Origin: SKVR01 sp964453995
Lineage (GTDB): Bacteria > Bacteroidota > Bacteroidia > Bacteroidales > UBA7960
Reading direction: 5' to 3'
DNA length: 64,000 nt
Assembly (NCBI GenBank): GCA_964453995.1
Contig: CAYVQC010000008.1
Span: 1 to 64,000 of the forward strand
Positions within the stretch are counted from its first letter, which is position 1. Every line of letters starts with the position of its first letter. This document shows positions 42,310 to 52,000 of this stretch, in pieces. Under the pieces are notes generated by a model, which saw only the letters and a list, made by a program, of their open reading frames with translations, was not told where the DNA came from and searched no databases. Made by a program: the position numbers and the translations under genes.

Positions 42310-43740
42310 TTACAATGGCACCTTTACAAAAAAGGAAAAACCTGCGCCGGGCTGGGTTACAAACTTTCCTTCGCCATTTAAAAAATTCAAACGGCTTAAA
42401 ATATTTTTTAATCCCTGGCTGCTATGGCTAGCTCCAACTTTATTCTCAAGGTTAAATCCTTTTCCGTCATCTTTGTAATTCAGCAATACCACATCTCTCT
42501 TGCACTGAAGATCCAACACAATACTTTTTGCCTCGGCATGCTTAAGCGTGTTATTGATCAATTCAAGTGCTATCCGGTAAAGATGGTTCTCAATTTTGGA
42601 TGAAATCAGCTCATTACACTCGGAGCTGGTATATATTACATCGATTACACCGGTTTTTTTCAGTGCATCAGTAAATGATTTTAAAGCCTTTGGCAGCCCA
42701 TGATCCATAAGAACGCTTGGCATAATATTATTGGCAATAGTGCGGGCTGATTCCACGGCTTTATTAATGGTGTCTTTCATTTCATTAATCAGCATTTCCT
42801 TTTCCTCCCTGTTCTTATTCTCTTTCTGCAGAAGATTCACATATATTTTCAGGGTTGACAACAGAGCCCCCAGCCCATCATGCATATCTCTTGAAAAACG
42901 CTTTCTTTCGTTTTCTTCGGCTTCCATTATGGCATTGAAAATCTCCTTATCAATTTCCTTCTGGCGGGTAATATCTCTTATGGCCAGCACGATTACCTTT
43001 CTGCCTTTGTATTTGAGGATTTTCTGCTGTACAAGTCCATGAAAAGATTTCTCACCGGGAGGGAAAAAAGTCACTTCCCATGGGCCAACAGTGTCTTTGC
43101 TTTTAAAGATTTTTTTGAGCATTATGGCTCCCTTTTCATCCGTGAAAGAATCTATCCGGGGCGACGGACTTTTGCCGGTAACGAGGCCAAGCAGCAGAAC
43201 CGCGGCCCTGTTAGCCTCGATGATACGACCCTGGTGGATAAAGACAACAGCTTCAAAGGTCGTTTCCGACAGAGCACGAAATCTTTCTTCCGCCTGGGTT
43301 CGGTTTTCTATCTCCTGCTCCAGATCCTTGTTCTTCTTCTTAATAATATCCCGGGAAATTTTCAGCTCAAGGTGGGTATTTATCCGGGCTAACAGCTCTG
43401 CCCTATTTACTGGCTTGGAAATAAAGTCAACTCCCCCGGCATCGAATCCTTTTACCAATTCCGAAGTTTCATGAGATGCGGTTATAAATATCACCGGGAT
43501 ATCCTTTAACCGGGGGTTTTGTTTTAAATTACGGCAAACCTGGTATCCATCCATCTCAGGCATCCTCACATCCAGCAAGATCAGATCAGGAGTGTAACTT
43601 TCAAAATCTGTCAATGCCTCTTTACCTGAATAAGAATATGTAATATTGTATTGCTTAGAATCCAAAAAATGACGAAGAATAAGTATCGTATGGGAATCGT
43701 CGTCAATGATATGGATTTTCCTTCCACTAAGTGCAATCAT
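42310..43740 (-). CDS. receiver-first hybrid sensor kinase (REC-PAS-HisKA_3-HATPase)
   Basis: This 476-residue cytoplasmic protein begins with a receiver domain (about 6-125; Asp57 in LLDVRMPEMDG, Lys109 in FISKPV). A short coiled coil and a PAS-like domain (about 150-260) follow. The NarX/DegS-type kinase core has His287 in RDMHDGLGALLSTLK and an ATPase domain with ALELINNTLKHAEAK and DDGKGF. A receiver at the N-terminus means the kinase can itself be controlled by another kinase. It precedes the NarL-type regulator gene on the same strand, the expected output partner. The input signal is unknown. Confidence 0.92.
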   Translation of the reverse strand: MIALSGRKIHIIDDDSHTILILRHFLDSKQYNITYSYSGKEALTDFESYTPDLILLDVRMPEMDGYQVCRNLKQNPRLKDIPVIFITASHETSELVKGFDAGGVDFISKPVNRAELLARINTHLELKISRDIIKKKNKDLEQEIENRTQAEERFRALSETTFEAVVFIHQGRIIEANRAAVLLLGLVTGKSPSPRIDSFTDEKGAIMLKKIFKSKDTVGPWEVTFFPPGEKSFHGLVQQKILKYKGRKVIVLAIRDITRQKEIDKEIFNAIMEAEENERKRFSRDMHDGLGALLSTLKIYVNLLQKENKNREEKEMLINEMKDTINKAVESARTIANNIMPSVLMDHGLPKALKSFTDALKKTGVIDVIYTSSECNELISSKIENHLYRIALELINNTLKHAEAKSIVLDLQCKRDVVLLNYKDDGKGFNLENKVGASHSSQGLKNILSRLNFLNGEGKFVTQPGAGFSFFVKVPL

Positions 43741-43921
43741 GCAGAAAAAATTACAACAAGTTTAAAATAACAATAATTAAGGACAAACAACCAAAACAAG
43801 GACGTATAAAGTTATAAAAAAAAAACAAAGCCATGTTTTTTTACTTTGTTTGAAAAAAATAACTACCTTTAGATCGCCTAATGCAATTCATTGAACGAAA
43901 CCACCCATTAAAAGAAGTATT

Positions 43922-44719
43922 ATGTCAATAGATTACAAAAATGGAGAAATATACTTTGAGGAATATGGCAGCGGTAATGCGATGGTTTTACTGCATGGCT
44001 TCACAGAATCGATAAAAATATGGTATGATTATAAAGAACACCTGGCCAAACATTTCCGACTGATTTTGATCGATTTGCCGGGTCATGGAAAAAGCAGCAT
44101 ACAGGAGGAAATACACACCATGGATTTAATGGCTGATTGCGTGAAAGCGGTACTGGATCATCTCAACATTTCTTCTTCAGTAATTATTGGCCATTCTATG
44201 GGAGGTTATGTATCACTGGCATTTGCCAGGAAACATTCACGGATGCTGAAAGGGCTTGGACTTTTTCACAGCACTTCTCTTGCTGATAGTGATGAAGCCC
44301 GCCAGACAAGGGAAAGAGCTATTGAGGCGATCAATAAAAACCACACCAGATTCATCCTTAATTTTATTCCCGGATTGTTTGCCCCAGAAACCAAAGACCT
44401 TTATCAAAGTGAAATTCAAAACCTTACAGATGAAGCCTCAAACATGAGCGCCGAGGCCATACTTGCAGCTCAAAAGGGAATGCGCGATCGCTCCAGCACC
44501 CTTGATGTTCTTATCAATGCTTCTTTTCCGGTAATGTTTATTGCCGGCCAGAAAGACAGCCGCGTACCTTTCGAAAATGTATGGGTACAAATGGCTTTAA
44601 CCGAAACTGCCTATTCGTTGATTCTAAGAAATGTTGGTCATATGGGATTTATTGAAGCCAAGATCCAGTGTCTTGATTATCTTGAAAATTTTGGCAAAGC
44701 ATGCTATAAGATTCACTAA
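43922..44719 (+). CDS. alpha/beta hydrolase
   Basis: This 265-residue protein has the alpha/beta hydrolase triad: Ser92 in the nucleophile elbow GHSMGG, an Asp in IAGQKDSRVP and a His in NVGHMGFIE. The oxyanion-side motif is LLHGFTES and the DLPGHGKS loop is typical of the esterase/MhpC/BioH-like group. No signal peptide, so it is cytoplasmic. It is followed by a strong terminator and has no functional neighbours, so the substrate cannot be guessed. Confidence 0.88.
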   Translation: MSIDYKNGEIYFEEYGSGNAMVLLHGFTESIKIWYDYKEHLAKHFRLILIDLPGHGKSSIQEEIHTMDLMADCVKAVLDHLNISSSVIIGHSMGGYVSLAFARKHSRMLKGLGLFHSTSLADSDEARQTRERAIEAINKNHTRFILNFIPGLFAPETKDLYQSEIQNLTDEASNMSAEAILAAQKGMRDRSSTLDVLINASFPVMFIAGQKDSRVPFENVWVQMALTETAYSLILRNVGHMGFIEAKIQCLDYLENFGKACYKIH

Positions 44720-44740
44720 GTGAGTTTAACCCGTCAAATA

Positions 44741-44777
44741 AAAAAAGCGAATCAATTTTACCTTGATTCGCTTTTTT
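44741..44777. terminator. bidirectional intrinsic terminator
   Basis: AAAAAAGCGAATCAA (44741-44755) pairs exactly with TTGATTCGCTTTTTT (44763-44777) around a 7-base loop. The A- and T-runs at the ends serve both strands, between a gene ending at 44719 and a convergent one ending at 44797. Confidence 0.9.
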
Positions 44778-44796
44778 ATTTGCCTCTTAAAGAATA

Positions 44797-46194
44797 CTAC
44801 TGATAATAAACCTTGTAACCCCAGGCATCCAGTTCCATGGTCACATTTTCATCAATTGTAAGGGTTTCATCTGTGAATAACTCCATGTATGTACCTGCAT
44901 ATTCACCAGATTGTAATTCAACAGAAACCGGTTGATCAGAAAGATTCGTGATAACAAAAACCTTATCATCTTCATTTTGACGGGTAAATGCAAATACTTT
45001 CAGATCATCACTGGTTTTGACGCGATTCATGGGCCCTCCTTCTATACCATTCCACAATGCTCTGTTGCTATGCTTAAGGCTCAGCAGTTTTTGATAAAAA
45101 TCTTCATACTCCAGATCAGACCAGTCAATCTGGTCTTTCTCAAAAAATTCGAGCATTTTGTCAAGGCCTGCCTCCTGTCCATTGTAAAGCAAGGGCATAC
45201 CATTTACCGTGGCAATGAGAACGGCGAAAGCTTCATGACCTTCTCCCAAACGATCATCAACGGTACCTGCCCAGGAGTTTTCATCATGATTATCGATAAA
45301 ATGAATCTTATAGGCACCAACGGGATAATCACCCTGTTTTTCTTCAAAGAAATACTTGTCGAGTACTGAAACATCCTCATCGCCCCTGGCAATGCTATTC
45401 ATTGCATGGTGTGATGTCCAGGAATAACCCGCATTAAACGCTTGTTGCATCAGTTCCGGATGATCAGCCTCAGCCAGCATAAAGACAGGCTTAATACTAT
45501 CGAGGCTTGACCTGGCATAATTCCAGAAATCTGTGGGCACCATATAGGCCACATCACAACGGAATCCATCAATATTCACCTCTTCCAGCCAAAAGGTCAT
45601 TTCTGCCACCATGGCATCCCATAATTCACGGTTGGTGTAATCGAGTTGTATTACATCCGACCAGTCGGTATCATGAGGAGGGGTTAGGTTGCCCTGTTCA
45701 TCCCTGTAATAGAACTCGGGATTGGTTTCAGTCCATGAGTGATCCCAGGCAGTATGGTTGGCAACCCAGTCAATGATCACATACATTCCCATTTCATGAA
45801 TGGTTTCAACCAGGTTTTTAAAATCTTCCATGGTTCCAAATTCGGGATTGATAGCGGTATAATCCTTTACAGAATAATAGCTACCCAGGGTTCCCTTGCG
45901 ATTTTCCTCGCCAATAGGGGTAACAGGCATGAACCATAAAATATCCACACCCATTTCTTTCAATCGTGGCAAATGCTCAGCAAAAGCATTGAAAGTTCCT
46001 TCGGGGGTGAATTGACGAACATTTACTTCGTACATATTTGCATTTTCGCTCCACTCGGGATGAGCCACCGTGCTTGCCACCGGACCTTCTTCAGTGTTGT
46101 CAGGCTGCTGCGGTCCACCGCAGGAAATCAACGTTATTGCCATGGAAACTGCTACAGTTACCACAGCCGTAAAATTCAGGATCCTTTTTTTCAT
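44797..46194 (-). CDS. GH13 alpha-amylase-family lipoprotein
   Basis: This 465-residue protein has a lipoprotein signal with lipobox TLISC (Cys25) and a GH13 (beta/alpha)8 barrel acting on alpha-glucans. The catalytic set is Asp214 in GFRCDVAY, Glu242 in MLAEADHP and Asp304 in FIDNHDENSW; region I is IDWVANHT. A C-terminal beta domain closes it (VFVITNLSDQPVSVEL). It is on the same strand as a second GH13 lipoprotein, with methylglyoxal synthase between them, so maltodextrin hydrolysis outside the cell is its likely job. Exact bond preference is not readable. Confidence 0.92.
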   Translation of the reverse strand: MKKRILNFTAVVTVAVSMAITLISCGGPQQPDNTEEGPVASTVAHPEWSENANMYEVNVRQFTPEGTFNAFAEHLPRLKEMGVDILWFMPVTPIGEENRKGTLGSYYSVKDYTAINPEFGTMEDFKNLVETIHEMGMYVIIDWVANHTAWDHSWTETNPEFYYRDEQGNLTPPHDTDWSDVIQLDYTNRELWDAMVAEMTFWLEEVNIDGFRCDVAYMVPTDFWNYARSSLDSIKPVFMLAEADHPELMQQAFNAGYSWTSHHAMNSIARGDEDVSVLDKYFFEEKQGDYPVGAYKIHFIDNHDENSWAGTVDDRLGEGHEAFAVLIATVNGMPLLYNGQEAGLDKMLEFFEKDQIDWSDLEYEDFYQKLLSLKHSNRALWNGIEGGPMNRVKTSDDLKVFAFTRQNEDDKVFVITNLSDQPVSVELQSGEYAGTYMELFTDETLTIDENVTMELDAWGYKVYYQ

Positions 46195-46281
46195 CTTTTA
46201 GTTTGTTTGGTTTGTAAAACTTGAGAAACAGGGCCAAAGTGAATCGCCCATTTTTTTTAAACAGGAAATTATTATACTTCG

Positions 46282-46758
46282 TCAGAGGTCAATCTTTCTG
46301 TTGAGATAATCATCTACATCCATGGGTTTTGGCAGATACTCCACATCAAACAGATCTGAAGAAATCAGAAAGTCGGCAGTAGACCTGTTGCACGCTGTGG
46401 GGATATTGTAGAGTACAGTAATCCGGAGCAATGCTTTAACATCCACATCGTGGGGTTGCTGTTGCATGGGATCCCAGAAAAAAACCATCATATCAATCTT
46501 ATTTTCTACGATCAAGGCTCCCAGTTGTTGGTCTCCACCAAGCGGACCTGATTTTAGCCGTACAATACTCAACTCTTTTTGCTGTTCCCTGGTAAGAGTT
46601 GCTGAAAGGGTTTCTTCAATAAGTTTGCCGGTTGTGCCGGTGCAAATGATATTGTGTTGCAACAGGGCATCATGGTTCCATTCAACCCACTCAGCAAGCT
46701 CTTTTTTGCGGTTGTCATGCGCAACAAGAGCAATGGTTTTCCTTTTTTTTTTCATCAT
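46282..46758 (-). CDS. mgsA: methylglyoxal synthase
   Basis: This enzyme converts dihydroxyacetone phosphate to methylglyoxal and phosphate, a bypass that relieves sugar-phosphate overload. I start it at the ATG at 46758 (MMKKKRKTIALVAHDNRKKE); an in-frame ATG at 46782 adds eight residues. The 158-residue protein keeps the phosphate-binding CTGTTGKLI, the catalytic-Asp segment LKSGPLGGDQQLGALI and MVFFWDPMQQQPHDVDVKAL. It lies between two extracellular GH13 amylases on the same strand, an arrangement that fits a link between glucan breakdown and sugar-phosphate stress. Confidence 0.95.
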   Translation of the reverse strand: MMKKKRKTIALVAHDNRKKELAEWVEWNHDALLQHNIICTGTTGKLIEETLSATLTREQQKELSIVRLKSGPLGGDQQLGALIVENKIDMMVFFWDPMQQQPHDVDVKALLRITVLYNIPTACNRSTADFLISSDLFDVEYLPKPMDVDDYLNRKIDL

Positions 46759-46779
46759 ACAAATTACAAGTTTATCATA

Positions 46780-46787
46780 CAAAGATA
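46780..46787 (-). promoter_or_regulatory. -7 box of mgsA
   Basis: Reads TATCTTTG on the minus strand, an exact match to TAnnTTTG, with TTTG (46814-46811) 23 bases upstream. It lies 22 bases before the start codon. Confidence 0.45.
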
Positions 46788-46949
46788 CTGATACTGCAAG
46801 CCAAATCCTTCAAAATCTTATTTTGCCATACCCGGGTACTGATGCAGATTTGCTGAGTATATCAGCACAAAACAGGATCATTGAGAGGTTGTCGCCTCCA
46901 GGGAACAGATTTATGAAATTTCCTTTTGCCTGGTTTGTAAACACAGCAT

Positions 46950-49346
46950 TTACCGGGTAAAGATCTCGAAACTGTTGGGTGCAACTTCGGTTTTGATCGA
47001 CCCTTCAGAAATTTCAAAACCGGCACCAAAATGTGCCTTGAAACTTTCATTGACAAATCTTTCCGGTATCTCCAGGGTAACTGACTGTGGTTCTTTACTT
47101 TTATTAAAGACCACCATCACATGGTTATCGAAATAAGAGCGTGCATAGGCATAAACATCTTCGGTAACCTGCAGTGTATTAAAATCGCCATAGACCAGTG
47201 CCAGGTTGGAGCGCCTGATGCGCGTAAGTTGTGACACGTTATCTTTCACCTTTTGCTGGTTTTCTGTAAGATCATCAAAAATCATGGGCCTGCGGCTGTC
47301 AGGATCATTTGCACCGGGAAGGCCTATCTCATCACCGTAGTAAATCACTGGCACCCCGGGAATGGTCATGATAAAGGCCGTTAAAGACGACAACTTTTTA
47401 TATCCCACAGGATCACCAACCCCTACTGTTCTTTCCCAACCCGGCTCGGTATCATCTTCTTCAAAACTGAGTCCTCCGCCAGCATATGAAATAAACCGAG
47501 GCATATCATGATTACCGGTTATATTCCCCATGAGGTTCTGATAACCGTAGTAGCTGAAACTTTGATGCAAAGAGTAGTCGAGCCGGTCGAAAGGAAGTTC
47601 ATCAAGAGCGAATACGGCCCTAGAGTCCCAGTAGAGATTAAAATCAAACTTTCCATCCAGCAGTCCCGAACCAACATAGCTTGAGATGAGATCATGACTT
47701 CCGAAGGTTTCGCCAATCTGGAAAAGCCTGAAATCCTCCGGAAACATTTTTTCTTCCCTGAGCTTTTTGGTGAGTGCTCTCCAAAATTCAAGCGGGACAT
47801 GCTTTGTTGCATCATGGCGGAAACCATCCAGGCCAAAACGGTCGATCCAGTAATAGGCACTGTCAACCATGGTTTGAATCACCTCAGGTTTTGAAAAATC
47901 AAGGCTGGGCAGAAACTCATCGAACCAGGTGGTAAGCCGGTATTCATCCCACAAACGGATATTCAGTCGGTCATCGGGCAGATAAAGTGTTGTAGCCCAA
48001 TGGGGATTTTCTTTAATGAGGGGATTATCTTCATGAACATGATTCGAAACGAAATCTAGCAAAACGCTGATGTCTTTTTCATGCGCCGATTTCACCAGGT
48101 CTTCCAATACCTGATCATCACCAAAGCGATGATCAACCGTGGTAAGGGTAATGGGCCAATAGCCATGATAACCGGTATATTTTCTTTTGGGTTCAGGGAA
48201 TTCGACATATGCCTGCAGCGGGTTTTGGGTGATGGGCGAAAACCAAACGGCATTCACCCCCAAATCGGTAAAATACCCTTCACGGATCTTTTCAAGAACA
48301 CCATCCAGGTCGCCACCATGGAAATTGGCCCGCGGCGCCACCTCAGGGTCTTCTACAGGATCATCGCGATCGGTATTTCCATTATAAAAACGATCTACCA
48401 TAAGGAAATACATGATGGTTGCTTCACGGTCTTCACGCGTAAGCCGCGCCGGATCGGTAACCGGCACTCCCTTTTCCAGAGGGATGAGCAGATCATTGGC
48501 CACAGCATCCTGGCTTGCTGCCAACACCCTTATGAAGCTTCGTTCTTCAGTGCGTGCATCGCCCGGAATGGTAATTTGAACCCTGTCTCCCTGCATGCGA
48601 ACATTTTCCCCGGGAAGGCGGAAGTTTTCCCATAATACCAATACTTGTTCGGGCTGGTTCTTCAGCCCTATCTCAATGCTATTTCTATTATGGCTGACAG
48701 CAAAAATTGACGGAGCAGCAGACCGGTCAAGATTTCCCACCTCTGCCAATGAGTTAAAACCGCCGGCATTATTGGATACCTGTTCCGGATTTGCAGGATC
48801 GAGCATGTCATTTCCATCGGCAACAATAAGATACTGGTATCTTCCCGGGTTCAGGTTCAGAGTAACTTGCCATATCCCATCCACAAGGGTCATGGGAACA
48901 GGTTGCCAGTCGGTCATTTCGCCCCGTATACCCACATCGCGGTACCGGCGACCCTCGGGATCAAAACGGAAAGTAAAGTCTTCCCTCACCGATCTTTTGG
49001 TTACCAGGGTATATGGTTTTCCATCAAGCCAAACCACCAGCTCGGTATACTGGGGAATATTCAGGTTGCGGGCAACCAGCTCAAGCGTGGTTTTATCAGG
49101 TGATAGCCTGGCCCGAAGAGAAGGATGTACCACTACCGAATCAATCATTGACAGGGATTCTGAATGAAAATAATCATTGAGGATCACTGTGGTTTCGTCC
49201 TTTTGAAGTTCTATAAGAGTTGCCAAACCAAAAATATCGTTTCCTTCAGGAAACAGATCTTCTGCCCTACGCTCACAGGAATTTACCAGGAAGCCTGTCA
49301 GAAGCAGTGGGATTAAAATCGAATACCATCTTTTTCGTGCTGTCAT
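46950..49346 (-). CDS. GH13 alpha-amylase-family lipoprotein with N-terminal glycogen-binding-like domain
   Basis: The start at 49346 gives a lipoprotein signal (LLLTGFLVNSC, Cys24); an ATG at 49409 adds 21 residues before it. The 798-residue protein has a beta-rich domain (about 30-130), a CBM48-like domain (about 134-190: DVGIRGEMTDWQPVPM, GRYQYLIVADG) and a third beta domain. The GH13 barrel follows, with Asp512 in GFRHDATKH, Glu546 in QIGETFGS and Asp614 in GNHDMPRF. HGGDLDGVLEKIREGYFTDL is typical of neopullulanase/cyclomaltodextrinase-like GH13 enzymes. It is predicted to face outward and cut branched or cyclic maltodextrins. Confidence 0.92.
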   Translation of the reverse strand: MTARKRWYSILIPLLLTGFLVNSCERRAEDLFPEGNDIFGLATLIELQKDETTVILNDYFHSESLSMIDSVVVHPSLRARLSPDKTTLELVARNLNIPQYTELVVWLDGKPYTLVTKRSVREDFTFRFDPEGRRYRDVGIRGEMTDWQPVPMTLVDGIWQVTLNLNPGRYQYLIVADGNDMLDPANPEQVSNNAGGFNSLAEVGNLDRSAAPSIFAVSHNRNSIEIGLKNQPEQVLVLWENFRLPGENVRMQGDRVQITIPGDARTEERSFIRVLAASQDAVANDLLIPLEKGVPVTDPARLTREDREATIMYFLMVDRFYNGNTDRDDPVEDPEVAPRANFHGGDLDGVLEKIREGYFTDLGVNAVWFSPITQNPLQAYVEFPEPKRKYTGYHGYWPITLTTVDHRFGDDQVLEDLVKSAHEKDISVLLDFVSNHVHEDNPLIKENPHWATTLYLPDDRLNIRLWDEYRLTTWFDEFLPSLDFSKPEVIQTMVDSAYYWIDRFGLDGFRHDATKHVPLEFWRALTKKLREEKMFPEDFRLFQIGETFGSHDLISSYVGSGLLDGKFDFNLYWDSRAVFALDELPFDRLDYSLHQSFSYYGYQNLMGNITGNHDMPRFISYAGGGLSFEEDDTEPGWERTVGVGDPVGYKKLSSLTAFIMTIPGVPVIYYGDEIGLPGANDPDSRRPMIFDDLTENQQKVKDNVSQLTRIRRSNLALVYGDFNTLQVTEDVYAYARSYFDNHVMVVFNKSKEPQSVTLEIPERFVNESFKAHFGAGFEISEGSIKTEVAPNSFEIFTR

Positions 49347-49448
49347 GTTGTTGTATGAATTAATGAATGAATAATCGAATACAATGAATCCGGCAATCCT
49401 GCAAAACAATCATCTGCAATGATGCAACATCGTAAGCCGTGGTGTCTT

Positions 49449-50735
49449 TTATTCCGTTTTTACCAGGAAAAAGTTTTTCTTGCCTCTCTGCACAAGAATG
49501 TATCTGTTGTTTAGCAGAGCTTCCTTGTCAACGGTGTAATCTTCATTTACTTTGGCTTTATTGATGCTGATGCTGCCTTCTTTAAGTGCCCTGCGTGCCT
49601 CACCCTTTGATTTAAGAATTTGCAGATCGCCGCCCAGGAAGTCAGCAATAGCAACGCCATTCTCAAGTTCAGCCCTGGGAATGGTAAAGATGGGCACACC
49701 TTCAAATACATCGAGAAGCACATCTTCGGGTAGTTTTTTCAGGGTATGGGTGGTGCCTTTGCCAAAGAGAATTTCAGTGGCTTCCAGTGCGGTTTCATAT
49801 TCCTTTTCGCTATGTACCCTTATGGTGATGTCTTTGGCAAGGGCTTTCTGAAGGCTGCGAAGATGTGGCTGCTGGCGGTGTTCTTCCACCAGTGTACTTA
49901 TTTCACTCTTGGAGAACAGGGTAAATATCTTGATATACTTTTCGGCATCGTTATCGGAACAATTCAGCCAGAACTGGTAAAAATGATAGGGAGAAGTATA
50001 GCGAGGATCGAGCCAGATGTTTCCTTTTTCTGTTTTACCAAACTTGCCACCATCGGCTTTTGTGATAAGAGGACAGGTAAGGGCAAAAGCTTCGCCACCC
50101 GTTTTGCGACGGATCAACTCGGTACCGGTGGTGATGTTGCCCCACTGGTCGGAGCCTCCCATTTGCAATTTGCAGTTCTTTTCCTGGTACAGGTGCAGGA
50201 AATCATAGCCTTGTACCAGCTGGTAGGTAAACTCGGTAAATGACAACCCTTCACGCGCTTCTCCACTGATGCGTTTTTTTACCGAATCCTTGGCCATCAT
50301 ATAATTCACTGTAATGTGCTTGCCTATTTCGCGAAGAAAGCCCAGGAAAGAAAATTCTTTCATCCAGTCATAATTGTTGACCAATTCAGCCCTGTTGTTG
50401 CCGGTATCAAAATCCAGAAACTTATTGAGTTGCCTTTCTATGCACTTCACATTATGATTGAGTTCATCTTCTGAAAGCATATTGCGCTCCTGGCTTTTGC
50501 CGCTGGGATCGCCGATCATTCCGGTGGCACCACCTACCAGTGCAATGGGCTTATGACCGGCTATCTGTAAATGCTTCAGCATCATAATAGACACAAGGTG
50601 GCCAATATGCAGGGAATCGGCAGTTGGGTCAATACCTACATAAGCAGAGGTCATTTCTTTAGAAAGTTGCTCCTCTGTGCCGGGCATCATATCGTGGATC
50701 ATTCCACGCCACTTGAGTTCTTCAACGAAATTCAT
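49449..50735 (-). CDS. tyrS: tyrosyl-tRNA synthetase
   Basis: TyrS charges tRNA-Tyr. The 428-residue class I synthetase has the HIGH motif at 43-46 (SLHIGHLVSI), GGATGMIGDPSGK, the tyrosine-binding YQLVQGYDF and GGSDQWGNI, and the second signature as KFGKTEKGN in place of KMSKS. A C-terminal S4 RNA-binding domain follows (SKGEARRALKEGSISINKAK). A -7 box with a leader of about 140 bases lies upstream. Nothing unusual in the coding sequence. Confidence 0.97.
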   Translation of the reverse strand: MNFVEELKWRGMIHDMMPGTEEQLSKEMTSAYVGIDPTADSLHIGHLVSIMMLKHLQIAGHKPIALVGGATGMIGDPSGKSQERNMLSEDELNHNVKCIERQLNKFLDFDTGNNRAELVNNYDWMKEFSFLGFLREIGKHITVNYMMAKDSVKKRISGEAREGLSFTEFTYQLVQGYDFLHLYQEKNCKLQMGGSDQWGNITTGTELIRRKTGGEAFALTCPLITKADGGKFGKTEKGNIWLDPRYTSPYHFYQFWLNCSDNDAEKYIKIFTLFSKSEISTLVEEHRQQPHLRSLQKALAKDITIRVHSEKEYETALEATEILFGKGTTHTLKKLPEDVLLDVFEGVPIFTIPRAELENGVAIADFLGGDLQILKSKGEARRALKEGSISINKAKVNEDYTVDKEALLNNRYILVQRGKKNFFLVKTE

Positions 50736-50876
50736 AGGTTTTTTTTATAATATAATTGTTTTATTTAGAAAAACTTTTTGATTTGTAACAAAACCCAACA
50801 ACGCTTGTTTTAGGTATACCTGTTAGTGTTTGAAAGGGTTTACATAGACAGAAACAATAGATGTTTGCGCAACGGC

Positions 50877-50884
50877 CAAAGTTA
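50877..50884 (-). promoter_or_regulatory. candidate -7 box of tyrS
   Basis: Reads TAACTTTG on the minus strand, with a TTG 22 bases upstream (50909-50907). The leader would hold the 10-base palindrome AGGTATACCT at 50812-50821. Confidence 0.35.
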
Positions 50885-50953
50885 CGCAGGAAAGAGAAAA
50901 TACCGGCAATTTTTCGGTTTTATTTTCAATCCCTGCTGAAACCAAAAAATCAT

Positions 50954-50961
50954 TAGGTTTG
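50954..50961 (+). promoter_or_regulatory. -7 box almost touching the start codon of the epimerase gene
   Basis: TAGGTTTG matches TAnnTTTG exactly and ends four bases before the ATG at 50966. If used, transcription would start at or beside the ATG, giving a leaderless mRNA. Confidence 0.35.
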
Positions 50962-50965
50962 TAAT

Positions 50966-51982
50966 ATGATACTATTAACCGGAGGAACAGGACTGGTGGG
51001 CTCGCATTTGCTTTACGAGCTCACATCGCAAGGCAGAAAAGTCCGCGCCATCAGGCGAAAGGAAAGCAATATGGATATCCTTGGGATGCTCTTTCAGTGG
51101 TATAACCCACAAAATTATACCCGGCAGCTGGAGCTGATCGAATGGATTGATGGAGATTTGTCAGACATATTCAGCCTGCGGGATGCATTAAAGGGAGTGG
51201 AACAGGTATTTCATTGTGCTGCGGTAGTATCTTTTGTCCCCTCGGAAAGACCTGTAATGCTCAAGATCAACATAGAGGGAACTGCCAACATGGTAAATGC
51301 CTGCCTGATGGAGGGAGTTAAGAGATTCTGCCATTGCAGCAGCATTGCCGCGGTAGGCAGACCAGACAAAGGCACCTGGGTGGACGAATCGCTGATTTGG
51401 AAAACATCCAGAAAGAATTCCTATTATTCTATCAGTAAGTTTGGCTCAGAACGGGAAGTATGGCGCGGATCAGAAGAAGGCCTGGATGTAGTGATCGTAA
51501 ACCCTTCGGTGATCATTGGTCCGGGAGATCCCAACCGGTCAAGTGCCCGGCTGTTTACCACGGTGAAAAACGGATTACGTTTTTACAGCAGCGGAGCTAC
51601 TGGCTTTGTTGATGTAAGAGATGTAGCCTGGGCTATGAAGGAACTTACAGATCGGAATATTGTAAACGAACGCTACATCCTCAACAGTGAGAATATGAGC
51701 TACCAGAAGCTCTTTGAGATCATAGCGCGCCATGCCGGTGTAAAGCCCCCCTTTTTCAGAGCAGGCAGAGTGTTGAGCGAGGTTGCCTGGCGCATGGAGA
51801 AATTGCGTAGTGTGGTAACAGGAAGCAACCCCCTTATTACCCGGGAAACGGCACGGAGTGCAAATAGTTTTTTCCGCTTTTCCAATGAAAAAGTAAAGAA
51901 AGACCTGCAGATGACATTCAGAACCATTGATGAAGCGGCTGAAAACACTGCAGGATTTTTCAGAAAATTCAAAATTGAATAG
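50966..51982 (+). CDS. NAD-dependent epimerase/dehydratase-family (extended SDR) protein
   Basis: This 338-residue protein has the extended short-chain dehydrogenase N-terminus MILLTGGTGLVGSHLLYEL (glycine-rich NAD(P) site), the VFHCAAVVSFVP segment and the active-site pair in SYYSISKFGSEREV (YxxxK). After that are VVIVNPSVIIGPGDP and FVDVRDVAWA. It resembles dihydroflavonol-4-reductase-like and 3-beta-hydroxysteroid dehydrogenase-like SDRs; the true substrate is not clear. It sits alone between tyrS (divergent) and lnt (convergent, 18-base gap). Confidence 0.87.
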   Translation: MILLTGGTGLVGSHLLYELTSQGRKVRAIRRKESNMDILGMLFQWYNPQNYTRQLELIEWIDGDLSDIFSLRDALKGVEQVFHCAAVVSFVPSERPVMLKINIEGTANMVNACLMEGVKRFCHCSSIAAVGRPDKGTWVDESLIWKTSRKNSYYSISKFGSEREVWRGSEEGLDVVIVNPSVIIGPGDPNRSSARLFTTVKNGLRFYSSGATGFVDVRDVAWAMKELTDRNIVNERYILNSENMSYQKLFEIIARHAGVKPPFFRAGRVLSEVAWRMEKLRSVVTGSNPLITRETARSANSFFRFSNEKVKKDLQMTFRTIDEAAENTAGFFRKFKIE

Positions 51983-52000
51983 CCGCCAGGGGTTAAGTTA

